Source: Bradyrhizobium murdochi (GTDB lineage: Bacteria > Pseudomonadota > Alphaproteobacteria > Rhizobiales > Xanthobacteraceae). Taken from it: 64,000 bases of DNA. Below are positions 47,528-56,768 of the stretch, piece by piece; the stretch's first letter is position 1, and each line of letters begins with the position of its first letter. The notes below the pieces were generated by a model. The model saw only the letters and a list, made by a program, of their open reading frames with translations. It did no database searches and was not told the origin of the DNA. A program made the position numbers and the translations under genes. The stretch covers positions 775,162-839,161 of the forward strand of contig NZ_AXAU01000001.1 of assembly GCF_000472965.1 (NCBI RefSeq). The letters run 5' to 3'.

Positions 47528-49050
47528 ATGGTCCTCACCTTTTCATCAGCGGCTTCCTCCGGCTTTCGCAGCAGACGCACGATCTGCAGGGCGAGCGGAA
47601 GCAGCAGCAACGCCATCCCGGCCAGAACGAGGGTCGTCACCAGCCGGTTCGCAAAGAATATCCCGAGCGATCCCTTCGACATCAGCATGGCCTGCCGGAA
47701 CGCGTCCTCAGCCTTGTCGCCGATCACGATCGCAAGCACCAACGGAGCCAACGGATAATGCAGCTTCTTGAAGAGATAGCCGACGACACCGAAGCCGAGC
47801 ATCAAGACGACGTCGAGAAAGGAGTTCGAGACCGAATAGGCGCCCACCACGCAGATGATGACGATCAGGGGAGCGATGACGGCGAAGGGAATGCGCATCA
47901 GGGCGGCGAACACGGGAACGGTGAGCAGCACGAGCGCAACCGCAACGATGTTGCCGACATACATCGAGGCGATCAGCCCCCAGACGAAATCCTTCTGGTC
48001 GACGAACAGCATCGGTCCGGGATTCAATCCCCAGATCATCAGCCCGCCCATCATGACAGCAGCCGTAGCCGAGCCGGGAATGCCGAGCGAGAGCATCGGC
48101 AATAGCGCGCTGGTGCCGGCGGCGTGGTCGGCGGTCTCGGGCGCGACGATGCCCTCGGCCTCGCCGGTGCCGAAATGCGCGCCATTGCGCGAGAAGCGCT
48201 TGGCGATACCATAGCTCATGAAGGAAGCCGCGGTCGGACCGCCCGGCGTAATGCCCATCCAGCAGCCGATGGCGGCGCTGCGCAGCAACGCAATGCCATG
48301 CTGCGGCAGACGCCCCAGCGCCCGGAAGACTTCCTTCCAGTCCACCCTCGACGATACCGCGCGGGCCTGAAACTCCTCCTCCACCGCAATCAGCAACTCG
48401 CCGATGCCGAACAGCCCCATCACGGCTACGACGAAGCTGACGCCCTTCACCAGTTCGTCGATACCCATGGTGAGCCGCACGCTGCCCGAGACCGTATCGA
48501 TTCCGATCGCGGCGATGGCAAAGCCGATCGCGAGTGCCACCACCGTCTTGATCGGCGCCGCACCGCCCATGCCGACGAAACTGGCGAAGGCGAGGAAATA
48601 GACCGCGAAATATTCGGGCGGTCCGAAGGCGAGCGCCACCTGCGCCACCCACGAAGCCAGAAACGTAATCAGGACAACGCCGACAAGGGCGCCGAACGCC
48701 GCGGAACCGAAAGCGGTGGCCAGCGCCGTCGTCGGCCTGCCGTCGCGCGCCATCGGATAGCCGTCGAAGGTGGTGGCGACCGACGAAGGTTCGCCCGGGA
48801 TGTTGAACAGGATCGACGTCACCGAACCGCCGAACAACGCGCCCCAATACATGCTCGAAAGCAGGATGATCGCCGACACCGGCTGCATGCCGAAGGTCAG
48901 CGGCAGCAATAGCGACACTCCGTTTGGCGCACCAAGGCCAGGCAGAACGCCGACGAGAATGCCGAGCAGAACGCCGATCACCATCAGCGTCAGGTGCGGA
49001 ACGGTGACCGCGATGGTGAAACCGTGCAGCAGCGATTGAAGATTTTCCAT
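47524..49050 (-). CDS. tctA: Tripartite tricarboxylate transporter, TctA large membrane subunit
   Basis: A 508-residue membrane protein with about 12 helices. 'GVLPGLGAPNGVSLLLPLTF' and 'MYWGALFGGSVTSILFNIPG' followed by 'YPMARDG' are TctA hallmarks, and the second repeat shows 'LPMLSLGIPGSATAAVMMGG'. With TctB and TctC it forms a secondary, binding-protein-dependent importer of carboxylates. It lies 11 bp downstream of tctB. Confidence 0.93.
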   Translation of the reverse strand: MENLQSLLHGFTIAVTVPHLTLMVIGVLLGILVGVLPGLGAPNGVSLLLPLTFGMQPVSAIILLSSMYWGALFGGSVTSILFNIPGEPSSVATTFDGYPMARDGRPTTALATAFGSAAFGALVGVVLITFLASWVAQVALAFGPPEYFAVYFLAFASFVGMGGAAPIKTVVALAIGFAIAAIGIDTVSGSVRLTMGIDELVKGVSFVVAVMGLFGIGELLIAVEEEFQARAVSSRVDWKEVFRALGRLPQHGIALLRSAAIGCWMGITPGGPTAASFMSYGIAKRFSRNGAHFGTGEAEGIVAPETADHAAGTSALLPMLSLGIPGSATAAVMMGGLMIWGLNPGPMLFVDQKDFVWGLIASMYVGNIVAVALVLLTVPVFAALMRIPFAVIAPLIVIICVVGAYSVSNSFLDVVLMLGFGVVGYLFKKLHYPLAPLVLAIVIGDKAEDAFRQAMLMSKGSLGIFFANRLVTTLVLAGMALLLLPLALQIVRLLRKPEEAADEKVRTI

Positions 49051-49061
49051 CGCCCGTCCCT

Positions 49062-49544
49062 TCAGAAACCGAACGCGGCGGCGAGCGCGCCGTGCGGCAG
49101 CGACACCTGGAACATGCGCTCGAACACGACGTAAAGCGCAAGCGGCGTGGCCGCGGCGATGACAAGTGCGCGCAGGACCGATTGCCGTTTCGGCAACGCC
49201 AGCACCGCAAAAACGTAGCCTGCCGAGGCGAGATACATTCCAACCATTGGAATGACGGCGACGAAAATCGCGGCTGGAACGAACAATCCCGCGAGGCGGC
49301 GCAACTCGGATGGCGTTATGGCTGTCCTGACCATTGCGAGGGTGCCGCGCCCAATGGCGCCCTGCCCCATGTTGTAAAGGCTGCCGAGCACGATGATGAT
49401 GCCGGTCAGGAACGGAAACGTGCCGGCATCGACGCCGGCGCTCGACCAGCCGATGCCGTTGTCGATGCTGGAAACAATGACAACGACGCCAAAGAGCCCA
49501 GTCAGCGCCGCGGCGGCTATCTCGAGCGCGCGTCGTGATATCAT
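49062..49544 (-). CDS. tctB: Tripartite tricarboxylate transporter, TctB small membrane subunit
   Basis: A 160-residue protein with four predicted membrane helices ('AAAALTGLFGVVVIVSSI', 'FLTGIIIVLGSLYNM', 'LFVPAAIFVAVIPMVGMYLA', 'ALVIAAATPLALYVVFE'), the usual DUF1468/TctB layout. 'SAGVDAGTFPFLTG' is the conserved first loop. It lies between the tctC and tctA genes with gaps of about 10 bp on either side. Confidence 0.87.
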   Translation of the reverse strand: MISRRALEIAAAALTGLFGVVVIVSSIDNGIGWSSAGVDAGTFPFLTGIIIVLGSLYNMGQGAIGRGTLAMVRTAITPSELRRLAGLFVPAAIFVAVIPMVGMYLASAGYVFAVLALPKRQSVLRALVIAAATPLALYVVFERMFQVSLPHGALAAAFGF

Positions 49545-49554
49545 CGGTCCGGCC

Positions 49555-50547
49555 CTACTTCACCAGCCAGCCCTGTTCGCCCGCGACCTGCTTTACATGT
49601 TCGAGGTCCTGCTTGATGAAGTTGTCGAGCGCAGGGCCGGTCAGGAAGGTATCAACCTGCGAGGTCTTTTCGATGTAATCCTTCCATTCCGGCGTCGCCT
49701 GCACCTTCTTCAACAGATCGACGTAGAACGCCGCCTGCTCCGGGCTGACCTTGCCGGGCAGCCACACCGTGCGCGGCTGCTCATATTGTGAAATCGCAAG
49801 CCCTTGCTCGACACAGGTCGGCACGTCGCTCCAGCCTTCTGACGTCGTGACCTTCGGCCCTTGCGGCAACCGCTTCGGGCTGAACGCGCAAAGCGGACGC
49901 TGGGTGCTGCCGCGCCATTGCCCAAGGCTCTCGGAGGGATTGTTGACGTGGGCATCGATATGGCCGCCGGCCAGTTGCACGGCAGCCTCCGCGCCGCTCT
50001 TGAAGGGGATGTAGGTGAATTTGACGCGCGCCGCCTTCTCGATCATCCGCGTCAGCACCTCGTCGGTGTCCTTGGACTGCGCGCCGCCCATCTTGAACTC
50101 GGTCGCGGCCGCCGCCTTGAGAAAGTCGCCCGCCGTCTTGTAGGGCGCGTCCTCTTTCACCCATAGCAGGAACTCGTCCTGCGCCATCGCGGCGATCGGG
50201 GTGAGATCGGTGTAGTTGAAGGCGACCTTGGAGACGAGCGGTTGCTGCCACGCGTTCGAGGTACCAAAGATCACCTTGTAGGGATCGCCGGCGGACGCCT
50301 TGCCGTAGACATAGCCTTCCGCCCCGCTGCCGCCGCCCTTGTTGACGACCACGATCGGCTGATCGGTCAGTTTGTACTTGGTGACGATGCTCTGGACGGC
50401 GCGCGCAAGATTGTCGGTGCCGCCGCCCGGTCCCGCCGTTGCGACGAACTCGATCGGCTTCTGCGGCTGCCAGGCCGCGGTGGCCGGAAGCGCGCCCGCG
50501 AGCATGAAAGCCGTCGTGGACAGCAGCAGTTTTGACGTGATCTTCAT
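49555..50547 (-). CDS. tctC: Tripartite tricarboxylate transporter substrate-binding protein (Bug/TctC)
   Basis: A 330-residue periplasmic protein with signal peptide 'LLLSTTAFMLAGALPATA'. The Bug-family start 'PIEFVATAGPGGGTDNLARA' and the 'NKGGGSGAEGYVYGKA' loop bind the ligand carboxylate. The ATG at 50547 has a very strong GGGGAGGAAACC ribosome binding site, so the longer frame to 50721 is rejected. It supplies ligand to the TctAB pore; the ligand is unknown. Confidence 0.92.
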   Translation of the reverse strand: MKITSKLLLSTTAFMLAGALPATAAWQPQKPIEFVATAGPGGGTDNLARAVQSIVTKYKLTDQPIVVVNKGGGSGAEGYVYGKASAGDPYKVIFGTSNAWQQPLVSKVAFNYTDLTPIAAMAQDEFLLWVKEDAPYKTAGDFLKAAAATEFKMGGAQSKDTDEVLTRMIEKAARVKFTYIPFKSGAEAAVQLAGGHIDAHVNNPSESLGQWRGSTQRPLCAFSPKRLPQGPKVTTSEGWSDVPTCVEQGLAISQYEQPRTVWLPGKVSPEQAAFYVDLLKKVQATPEWKDYIEKTSQVDTFLTGPALDNFIKQDLEHVKQVAGEQGWLVK

Positions 50548-50599
50548 GGTTTCCTCCCCGTAGGCATTTTTTGTTGTCGTTCGTATTCTCGTTTTCTCG

Positions 50600-51853
50600 T
50601 CAGGCGACCTGCTCCTTGCGGCCGGCCGAGGCGGCAACGATCGCACCCTCCCGCTCGAACGTGTCGATCTGCGCCTGATCAAAACCATGTTCGCGCAGCA
50701 CCTCGCGCGTATGCTCGCCATAAACAGGCGCGCCCGAACGCACCTTGCCTGGGGTCGCCGAGAATTTGACCGGCAGCCCGATCGTCTTCACCGGCCCGAG
50801 CGTCGAATGTTCGACCTCAACCACCATCTCGCGCGCGAGCGTCTGCGGATCGCTGAGCGCTTCCAGCATGTCGTGCACGGGGCCGCAGGGCACGCCCTTC
50901 TCGTCAAGTGCCGCCAGCCAATGCGCCCGCGTCTGTTTGCGGAAACGCCCGCTCAATTCGGCTTCGAGCTCCTTCAGATTCGCCATGCGGTCGGAGCCGT
51001 TGACGAAGCGCGGGTCGGAAGCCAGTTCCAGCGCGCCAAGCGCTTCCAGCATCAATAGCCAGTGCTTCTTGTTGGCGCCGCCTACCACGAGCCAGCCATC
51101 GGATGCCTCGAACGCCTGATACGGTGCGTTGAGCGGATGGGCCGAGCCCATGGCGCGCGGCGCCATGTTGCTGGCGAGCGCAATGGTCGACTGCCAATAG
51201 GTCTGCACCAGCGCCGCCTCGTAGAGCGAGGTCTCCACCCATTGCCCTTCACCGGTCTTGAGCCGGTGCGAATAGGCGGCCAGGATCCCCATGCTGGCGA
51301 GGAGTCCGGCCGTGATATCGGACAGCGGCGGGCCGCATTTGACCGGCGGACCATCCGGCCGTTCGCCCGTGAAACTCATGATTCCGCTCATCGCCTGGGC
51401 GACCAGATCGAAACCCCGGCGATGCTTGTACGGGCCGGTTCGGCCGAAACCGGAGAGCGAGCAATAGATCAGCGCTGGAAAATCCCGATGCAGCTCCTCA
51501 TAGCCGAAGCCTAACCGTTCCATCGCGCCCGGCGCGAAATTCTCGACCAGCACGTCGGCATCAGCGATCAGCCGCCGCAGCACTTCCTTGCCGCCTGCGG
51601 TCTTCAGGTCGAGCACGATGCCCCGCTTGTTGCGGTTCATCATCAGAAAAGAGGCCGCCTCGTCGCCGATCTTCGGTGGCACCGAGTGCCGCGTGTCGTC
51701 GCCATTTGGCCATTTCTCGACCTTGATGACATCGGCGCCCATGTCGGCGAGCATCAGCGTGCAGGTCGGTCCCGCCATCACATGGGTGAGATCGATGACC
51801 TTGAGGCCGGCAAGCGGCCCCGAACGCGGCGTCGTGTCGTTGTGAAGGGACAT
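50600..51853 (-). CDS. CaiB/BaiF-family CoA transferase
   Basis: A 417-residue class III CoA transferase. 'LAGLKVIDLTHVMAGPTCTL' and 'ADMGADVIKVEKWPNGDDTR' are the N-terminal hallmarks; the catalytic Asp is probably that of 'HRRGFDLVAQAMSG'. 'GEGQWVETSLYEAAL' marks the second part. It moves CoA between carboxylic acids, here presumably onto the imported carboxylate. ATG at 51853 is preferred over an upstream frame start at 51877. It lies 52 bp upstream of tctC and 8 bp downstream of the enoyl-CoA hydratase gene. Confidence 0.92.
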   Translation of the reverse strand: MSLHNDTTPRSGPLAGLKVIDLTHVMAGPTCTLMLADMGADVIKVEKWPNGDDTRHSVPPKIGDEAASFLMMNRNKRGIVLDLKTAGGKEVLRRLIADADVLVENFAPGAMERLGFGYEELHRDFPALIYCSLSGFGRTGPYKHRRGFDLVAQAMSGIMSFTGERPDGPPVKCGPPLSDITAGLLASMGILAAYSHRLKTGEGQWVETSLYEAALVQTYWQSTIALASNMAPRAMGSAHPLNAPYQAFEASDGWLVVGGANKKHWLLMLEALGALELASDPRFVNGSDRMANLKELEAELSGRFRKQTRAHWLAALDEKGVPCGPVHDMLEALSDPQTLAREMVVEVEHSTLGPVKTIGLPVKFSATPGKVRSGAPVYGEHTREVLREHGFDQAQIDTFEREGAIVAASAGRKEQVA

Positions 51854-51861
51854 GCGGGCTC

Positions 51862-52662
51862 CTATTGGCCGCGCCATTGCGGCGCGCGCTTGGTGAGAAA
51901 CGCGTCGAGCCCTTCACGGAAATCCTGGCTGGTGTAGCACATCAGGATGAGGTCCTCGCCCTCCTCGCGCGTCAGCCGTTTCTGCAGCCGGGCGACTGCC
52001 TGCTTGGTCGCGCTCAGCGTCAGCGGCGCGTTGCCGGCAACAAGCCGTGCGATCTCGTCGGCGCGCCTGTCGAGCGCGGCCAGATCATCGACGACCTCGT
52101 TGAGCAGGCCCACCGAGGCCGCCTCCTCGGCTTCCACAAGCCGTGCGGTGAAGATCAGATCCTTGACGCGCGCCGGGCCGATCAACGCGGCGATGCGGCT
52201 GACATTCGACATCGACAGGCAGTTGCCGAGCGTGCGCGCGATCGGAAACCCGATCCGCGTGCTCCGGGTGCCGATGCGTAGGTCACAGCAGGCCGCGATT
52301 CCCGCGCCGCCGCCGGTGCAGCCGCCATTAATGGCGGCAATGGTCGGCACCCGACATGTTTCGAGAATGCCGAGCACTCGGTCTATGCGGTTCTCGTAGT
52401 CGAGTCCGTCCTGCGGCACCTTGAAGGCCCGGAACTGGTTGATGTCGGTGCCCGCGGCAAACGCCTTGTCGCCGGCTCCCCGCAGCAGCAGCACCTTGAT
52501 CGCATGGTCGCGGTTGGCGCGCTCGCAGATCTCGGCCAGCCGCTCGTACATCGCGAAGGTGAAGGCGTTGCGCGCCTGCGGTCTGTTGAAGGTTATCCGG
52601 CCGATACCGTCATCGAGAGCAAACAGGAGGTCATCCTCCCCTGCAGTCGCGTCCTGATCCAT
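51862..52662 (-). CDS. Enoyl-CoA hydratase/isomerase family protein
   Basis: A 266-residue crotonase-fold enzyme. 'GRITFNRPQARNAFTFAMYE' is the usual start, 'AFAAGTDINQF' forms the first oxyanion-hole loop, and 'INGGCTGGGAGIAACCDLRI' the second. The classic Glu at the second position after the GGG loop is not evident, so activity may be isomerase, lyase or hydrolase. It is the first gene of the operon, next to the divergent GntR gene. Confidence 0.9.
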   Translation of the reverse strand: MDQDATAGEDDLLFALDDGIGRITFNRPQARNAFTFAMYERLAEICERANRDHAIKVLLLRGAGDKAFAAGTDINQFRAFKVPQDGLDYENRIDRVLGILETCRVPTIAAINGGCTGGGAGIAACCDLRIGTRSTRIGFPIARTLGNCLSMSNVSRIAALIGPARVKDLIFTARLVEAEEAASVGLLNEVVDDLAALDRRADEIARLVAGNAPLTLSATKQAVARLQKRLTREEGEDLILMCYTSQDFREGLDAFLTKRAPQWRGQ

Positions 52663-52698
52663 GCTGCCGGCCCTTTCTTAATCGACCTTAACCAATTC

Positions 52699-52768
52699 TG
52701 AATGCAAAAATACGGTTTATCAAGCTGGAACTAGAAAAATCCCGGTGATATAACCATTTTTGCATTCA
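52699..52768. promoter_or_regulatory. Candidate GntR operator pair
   Basis: A perfect 13-bp inverted repeat: TGAATGCAAAAAT at 52699-52711 and its exact complement ATTTTTGCATTCA at 52756-52768, 44 bp apart. It lies in the divergent promoter region between the hydratase-led operon and the GntR gene, spaced as two sites bound cooperatively would be. Binding is inferred. Confidence 0.55.
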
Positions 52769-52770
52769 AA

Positions 52771-53448
52771 TTGGATCTTTACGGGATGCTTCATGAGGAA
52801 GTCGTAGGCCGCGTCCGCGCCATGTTGCTCGATGGCGAGATCCCGCCGGGCGCACGGATTCCCGAGCGCGACCTCTGTGAAAAGCTGCAGATCTCGCGCA
52901 CGCCGCTGCGCGAAGCCCTCAAGGTGCTCGCCGCCGAGGGCCTGGTTCAATTGCTGCCGAACCGCGGCTCGCGCGCGGCCAGGCTGACTGACAAGGACAT
53001 GCGCGACCTGTTCGAGGTGTGCCAGGGGCTCGAAGCGCTGGCCGGGGAGCTCGCCTGCGAGCGCATCACGGATGCCGAGGTCGCCGAGGTCGCCGCCGTC
53101 CACGCCGCGATGGTTCGGCACTACGGCGATCGCGACCTTCTCCAATACTACCGCTGCAACCGCACCATCCACGAGGCGATCATCGCCGCGGCCGGCAACC
53201 CGGTGCTATCGGGCCTATATGAATCCGTCACGGCCCGCATTCGGCGTGCGCGCTACGTCACGCCGATGACACCGCGGCGCTGGGCGCTGGCGGTGCAGGA
53301 GCACGAAGCGATCCTCAATGCACTCCAGCGCCGCGACGGCGTGGGGCTGTCGCATATCCTGCGCGCGCATCTGCGGCACAAGCGCGAGGAAGTCTTGCAG
53401 GCCGGCTTCGCGGAGACCGAACCGCAAAATGAGGCTCGCGCGTCATAG
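52771..53448 (+). CDS. GntR-family (FCD) transcriptional regulator
   Basis: A 225-residue FadR/FCD-type regulator. The winged HTH has 'IPPGARIPERDLCEKLQISR' followed by 'TPLREALKVLAAEGLVQLLP'. The C-terminal FCD domain has metal-ligand-type residues in 'NRTIHEAIIAAAGNPVL' and 'EHEAILNALQRRDG'. The TTG at 52771 gives the full frame; ATG at 52786 is an equally possible start. It is divergent from the PdxA/Tct/CoA operon and probably represses it until the substrate acid is present. Confidence 0.88.
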   Translation: MDLYGMLHEEVVGRVRAMLLDGEIPPGARIPERDLCEKLQISRTPLREALKVLAAEGLVQLLPNRGSRAARLTDKDMRDLFEVCQGLEALAGELACERITDAEVAEVAAVHAAMVRHYGDRDLLQYYRCNRTIHEAIIAAAGNPVLSGLYESVTARIRRARYVTPMTPRRWALAVQEHEAILNALQRRDGVGLSHILRAHLRHKREEVLQAGFAETEPQNEARAS

Positions 53449-53726
53449 CAGCGTCTTGCCTGACGCTAATTCTCATCCGAAGCGCCCGTCCATCTCTACC
53501 CGCATCGGCCCGTTGCTGCGCCCACGCCGACACGACTCCGGGTTTTTGCGGAGCGGTTTTTCAAAACGATAACCACCCGTTCACCATGACGGCGAATCCC
53601 GCCGTGCGATCGACCAAATAATTCAACCCTCAAGTTCCCTTATACCTTTGATGCCTAGTCATACCTCCGGGGATGGCTGCCATTGCCGTGCAGTTGGGGC
53701 CTCCCTGCGTAAGAGTAGTAAAGCGT

Positions 53727-54521
53727 ATGAACATCGCACGTGTCGTCGTTCTGACCATCGCATTGAGTGCCGGCGGCGTTGCCGCCTATCTCGCCCGTGG
53801 CACCGAAGAACAACCCCGCCCGGCGACCGAACCGGTCGCTCAGTTGCCGACGGTGGAAATCCTGGTCACGAAGTCCGACATCGGGCTCGGCCAGCCGGTC
53901 AAGGCCGAGGATCTGCAATGGCAGGCCTGGCCGGCCGCGACCGCCGGCAGCAATCTGATCAACCGCGCCAGCAAGGCCGAAGCTATCAACGAAATCGCCG
54001 GCTCGATCGCGCGCAGCCCGTTTTTCGCTGGCGAGCCGATCCGCGAACAGAAACTGGTCAAGGCCAATGGCTCCGGCTTCATGGCAGCCATCCTGCCGAC
54101 CGGCTCGCGGGCGCTCTCAACCGAGATCTCGCCGGAAACCGGCGCCGGCGGGTTCATTCTGCCCAACGACCGTGTCGACGTCATCCTCTCCAAGCGTGAA
54201 AAGAATCCAGACGGCAAGGGACCCGACGTCGTCCTATCGGAAATCATTCTCTCCAACATCCGCGTGCTGGCGATCGATCAGGCGCCGAAGGAAAAAGAGG
54301 GCAGCAACTCCCTCGTCGGCCGCACCGCCACACTCGAACTGAAGCCCGAGCAGGCCGAGACGCTGGCGCGCGCGCGCCAGACCGGCACGCTGTCGCTCGC
54401 GTTGCGCAGCATCACCGATGCGGCGGCCGAAGGCCGCTCCGAGGAACCGGCTCAAAAACGAAGCGAGAGCGTCAACGTGGTTCGCTACGGGGTCGCCAAT
54501 CAAACGACGGCACAGAAGTGA
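53727..54521 (+). CDS. cpaB: Flp pilus assembly protein CpaB
   Basis: A 264-residue periplasmic protein with N-terminal membrane anchor ('IARVVVLTIALSAGGVAAYL'). The SAF domain 'VLVTKSDIGLGQPVKAEDLQ' region and the CpaB/RcpC domain 'GAGGFILPNDRVDVILSKRE' are clear. It belongs to the Tad/Flp type IVb pilus secretion channel, where it assists the secretin. ATG at 53727 gives a normal signal anchor. No pilin or CpaA prepilin peptidase gene precedes it in the window. Confidence 0.92.
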   Translation: MNIARVVVLTIALSAGGVAAYLARGTEEQPRPATEPVAQLPTVEILVTKSDIGLGQPVKAEDLQWQAWPAATAGSNLINRASKAEAINEIAGSIARSPFFAGEPIREQKLVKANGSGFMAAILPTGSRALSTEISPETGAGGFILPNDRVDVILSKREKNPDGKGPDVVLSEIILSNIRVLAIDQAPKEKEGSNSLVGRTATLELKPEQAETLARARQTGTLSLALRSITDAAAEGRSEEPAQKRSESVNVVRYGVANQTTAQK

Positions 54522-54538
54522 CCGAAAGGACGCCTGAA

Positions 54539-56008
54539 ATGACGTTTGGGGAAAATCAGTCAGCGATGCGAACCGTGGCGGTGCGCACCCTGTTATTGTC
54601 GGCCGTCGCCGCGCTGACGCTCGGGCCGCTGCTGCCCGTGGTCGCAGCCGAGTCCGAGAAGGATCCGGTGACGACGTCTGCCATCGGCCCGGTCAAGATG
54701 CGCTTCCTATCGCTGGGCATCGGCAAGTCGGTTGTCGTCGACCTGCCGCGCGATGTGAAGGATGTGCTGGTCGCGGACCCAAAGATCGCCAACGCCGTCA
54801 TTCGCTCCCCGCAACGCGCCTATATCATCGGCGGCGCCGTCGGCCAGACCAACGTGGTGTTTTTCGACGGCGACGGCCAGCAGATCGCCTCCTACGACAT
54901 CGCAGTCAAGCGTGATCTCAACGGTGTGCGCGCCGCGCTGCGGCAGTCGTTGCCGGGGATTCAGATCGAGGGCGTCGGCGACAGCGTGTTGCTCACCGGC
55001 TCGGTTTCGAGCCCGGTCGAAGCCCAGCAGGCCGGCGAGATCGCCGCGCGGCTGGTTGGCGGATCCGAGAAGGTCGTCAACTCGATCGTCGTTCGCGGCC
55101 GCGACCAGGTGATGTTGAAGGTCACTGTTGCGGAAGTCCGGCGGGACATCATCAAGCAATTGGGTATCGATCTCAGTGCCAACATGAATTACGGCACCGC
55201 GGCGGTCGTTTTCAGAAATAACAATCCATTCACCGCCAACAGCGCACCGCTCGTTCCCGACAACGGCTTGCTCGGGGCGGCTTTGAACAAAGCTGGTGTG
55301 CCAACGGTCACCGCAACCCTGCGCGCGATGGAGAGCGCAGGTGTGGTGCGGACGCTGGCGGAGCCAAATCTGACGACGATCTCCGGCGAGTCCGCGACAT
55401 TTATTTCAGGCGGCGAATTTCCCATTCCGACCGGCGTGAGCTGCCAAACATCAACGACTGGTGTCATTTCGGGATGCGTCCAGACCGTCAGTTTCAAGAA
55501 ATTCGGCATCTCGCTCAACTTCACGCCGGTGGTGCTCACGGAGGGGCGGATCAGCCTGAGGGTGATGACCGAAGTGTCGGAAGTCTCGACCGAAAACGCT
55601 TTGCAGGGCGGTGCCGGCGGAACAACGATTCCCTCGATCAAGACGCGTCGCGCGGAAACCACGCTGGAAATTCCGTCCGGAGGCTCGATCGCGATGGCGG
55701 GACTGATCCAGGAACAAACCAAGCAGGCCATCAACGGATTGCCCGGCGTGGACCAGATACCGATTTTTGGACAGCTTTTCAGGAGCCAGGACTACGTCAA
55801 CCACCAGACCGAGCTGATGGTCATCGTGACGCCCTACGTCGTGCGCGCGGTCGCGCAAAAGGAACTGTCGCGGCCCGACGACGGGTTTGCGCCGGCATCC
55901 GACTCCCAATCCGCGCTGCTCGGGCGCATCAACCGGATCTATGGCGTCGCCGCCCGCGACGAGCCGGCCGCGGCCTATCCGGCCAATTTCGGCTTCATTA
56001 TTGACTGA
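54539..56008 (+). CDS. cpaC: Flp pilus outer membrane secretin CpaC/RcpA
   Basis: A 489-residue secretin. The N-terminal 'SVVVDLPRDVKDVLVADPKI' domain and a BON-like domain ('LPGIQIEGVGDSVLLTGSVS') precede the secretin core ('LAEPNLTTISGESATFISGG', 'PSGGSIAMAGLIQEQTKQAI'). It forms the outer-membrane pore through which the Flp pilus passes. ATG at 54539 has AAGGA eight bases upstream; a GTG at 54518 that overlaps the cpaB stop is the alternative. Confidence 0.93.
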   Translation: MTFGENQSAMRTVAVRTLLLSAVAALTLGPLLPVVAAESEKDPVTTSAIGPVKMRFLSLGIGKSVVVDLPRDVKDVLVADPKIANAVIRSPQRAYIIGGAVGQTNVVFFDGDGQQIASYDIAVKRDLNGVRAALRQSLPGIQIEGVGDSVLLTGSVSSPVEAQQAGEIAARLVGGSEKVVNSIVVRGRDQVMLKVTVAEVRRDIIKQLGIDLSANMNYGTAAVVFRNNNPFTANSAPLVPDNGLLGAALNKAGVPTVTATLRAMESAGVVRTLAEPNLTTISGESATFISGGEFPIPTGVSCQTSTTGVISGCVQTVSFKKFGISLNFTPVVLTEGRISLRVMTEVSEVSTENALQGGAGGTTIPSIKTRRAETTLEIPSGGSIAMAGLIQEQTKQAINGLPGVDQIPIFGQLFRSQDYVNHQTELMVIVTPYVVRAVAQKELSRPDDGFAPASDSQSALLGRINRIYGVAARDEPAAAYPANFGFIID

Positions 56009-56030
56009 CGAAGCGACGGGGGACAGGACG

Positions 56031-56768
56031 ATGACGGGCAGACATCATCTCGATCGCTATCGCACGCTGCGCCTTGTCGGCGCCCTTGCCTGCCTCTCGG
56101 CGGTGCTCGGCGCTTGCACCTCGACCGGCGAGGAAGTGACCGCAAGCGTTCCATACGACTACCGCCACCGTCATCCGATTGCGGTGACCGAAGCCAACCG
56201 CTCAATCGTCGTGTTCGTCGGCCATGCCCGCGGCGGCCTCTCAGGGTCGCAGCGTGCCGACGTCTTGGGCCTGGCGCAAACCTGGGTGCGCGAAGGCACC
56301 GGCGCGATCATAGCCGATGTCCCGGTCGATACGCCGAACGCGCGCGCGGCTGCGGCGTCGTTTCGGGAAATCCAGTCGGTGCTGATGGCGGGTGGCGTGC
56401 CCTCACGCGCCATCACGATGCGTCACTACCGGCCGGACGATCCACGCACGCTGCCGACGATCCGGCTCAGCTATCCGAAGATTTCCGCTGTCGCCGGCCC
56501 TTGCGGTCTGTGGCCGCAGGACCTCGGACCGAATATCGACAACGTCGCCTACAACGAAAACCGCCAATACCATAATTTTGGCTGCGCCACCCAGCGCAAC
56601 CTGGCGGCGATGATCGACAATCCGGCGGATCTCGAGCAGCCGCGTCCAGAGTCCGCCGCCTACACGTCGCGGCGCAGTATCGCCTTTGACAAATATCGCA
56701 AGGGCGTTGCGACCGAGACCACCTACCCCGAAGCCGACAAGGCCAAACTCAGCGATACAGGCAAATGA
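56031..56768 (+). CDS. cpaD: Flp pilus assembly lipoprotein CpaD
   Basis: A 245-residue lipoprotein with lipobox 'LSAVLGAC' near residue 28. The CpaD domain shows 'YRHRHPIAVTEANRSIVVFV', 'YPKISAVAGPCGLWPQDLGP' and 'YHNFGCATQRNLAAMIDNPA', all strongly diagnostic. It supports secretin assembly of the Tad pilus. GGGGACAGGACG precedes the ATG. The gene overlaps cpaE by 4 bp (ATGA). Confidence 0.93.
   Translation: MTGRHHLDRYRTLRLVGALACLSAVLGACTSTGEEVTASVPYDYRHRHPIAVTEANRSIVVFVGHARGGLSGSQRADVLGLAQTWVREGTGAIIADVPVDTPNARAAAASFREIQSVLMAGGVPSRAITMRHYRPDDPRTLPTIRLSYPKISAVAGPCGLWPQDLGPNIDNVAYNENRQYHNFGCATQRNLAAMIDNPADLEQPRPESAAYTSRRSIAFDKYRKGVATETTYPEADKAKLSDTGK

Noticed and set aside
47708-49243. 511-codon minus-strand frame overlapping tctA and tctB
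   Set aside because: Out-of-frame shadow of the tctA gene; Arg/His-rich composition typical of frame-shifted high-GC DNA.
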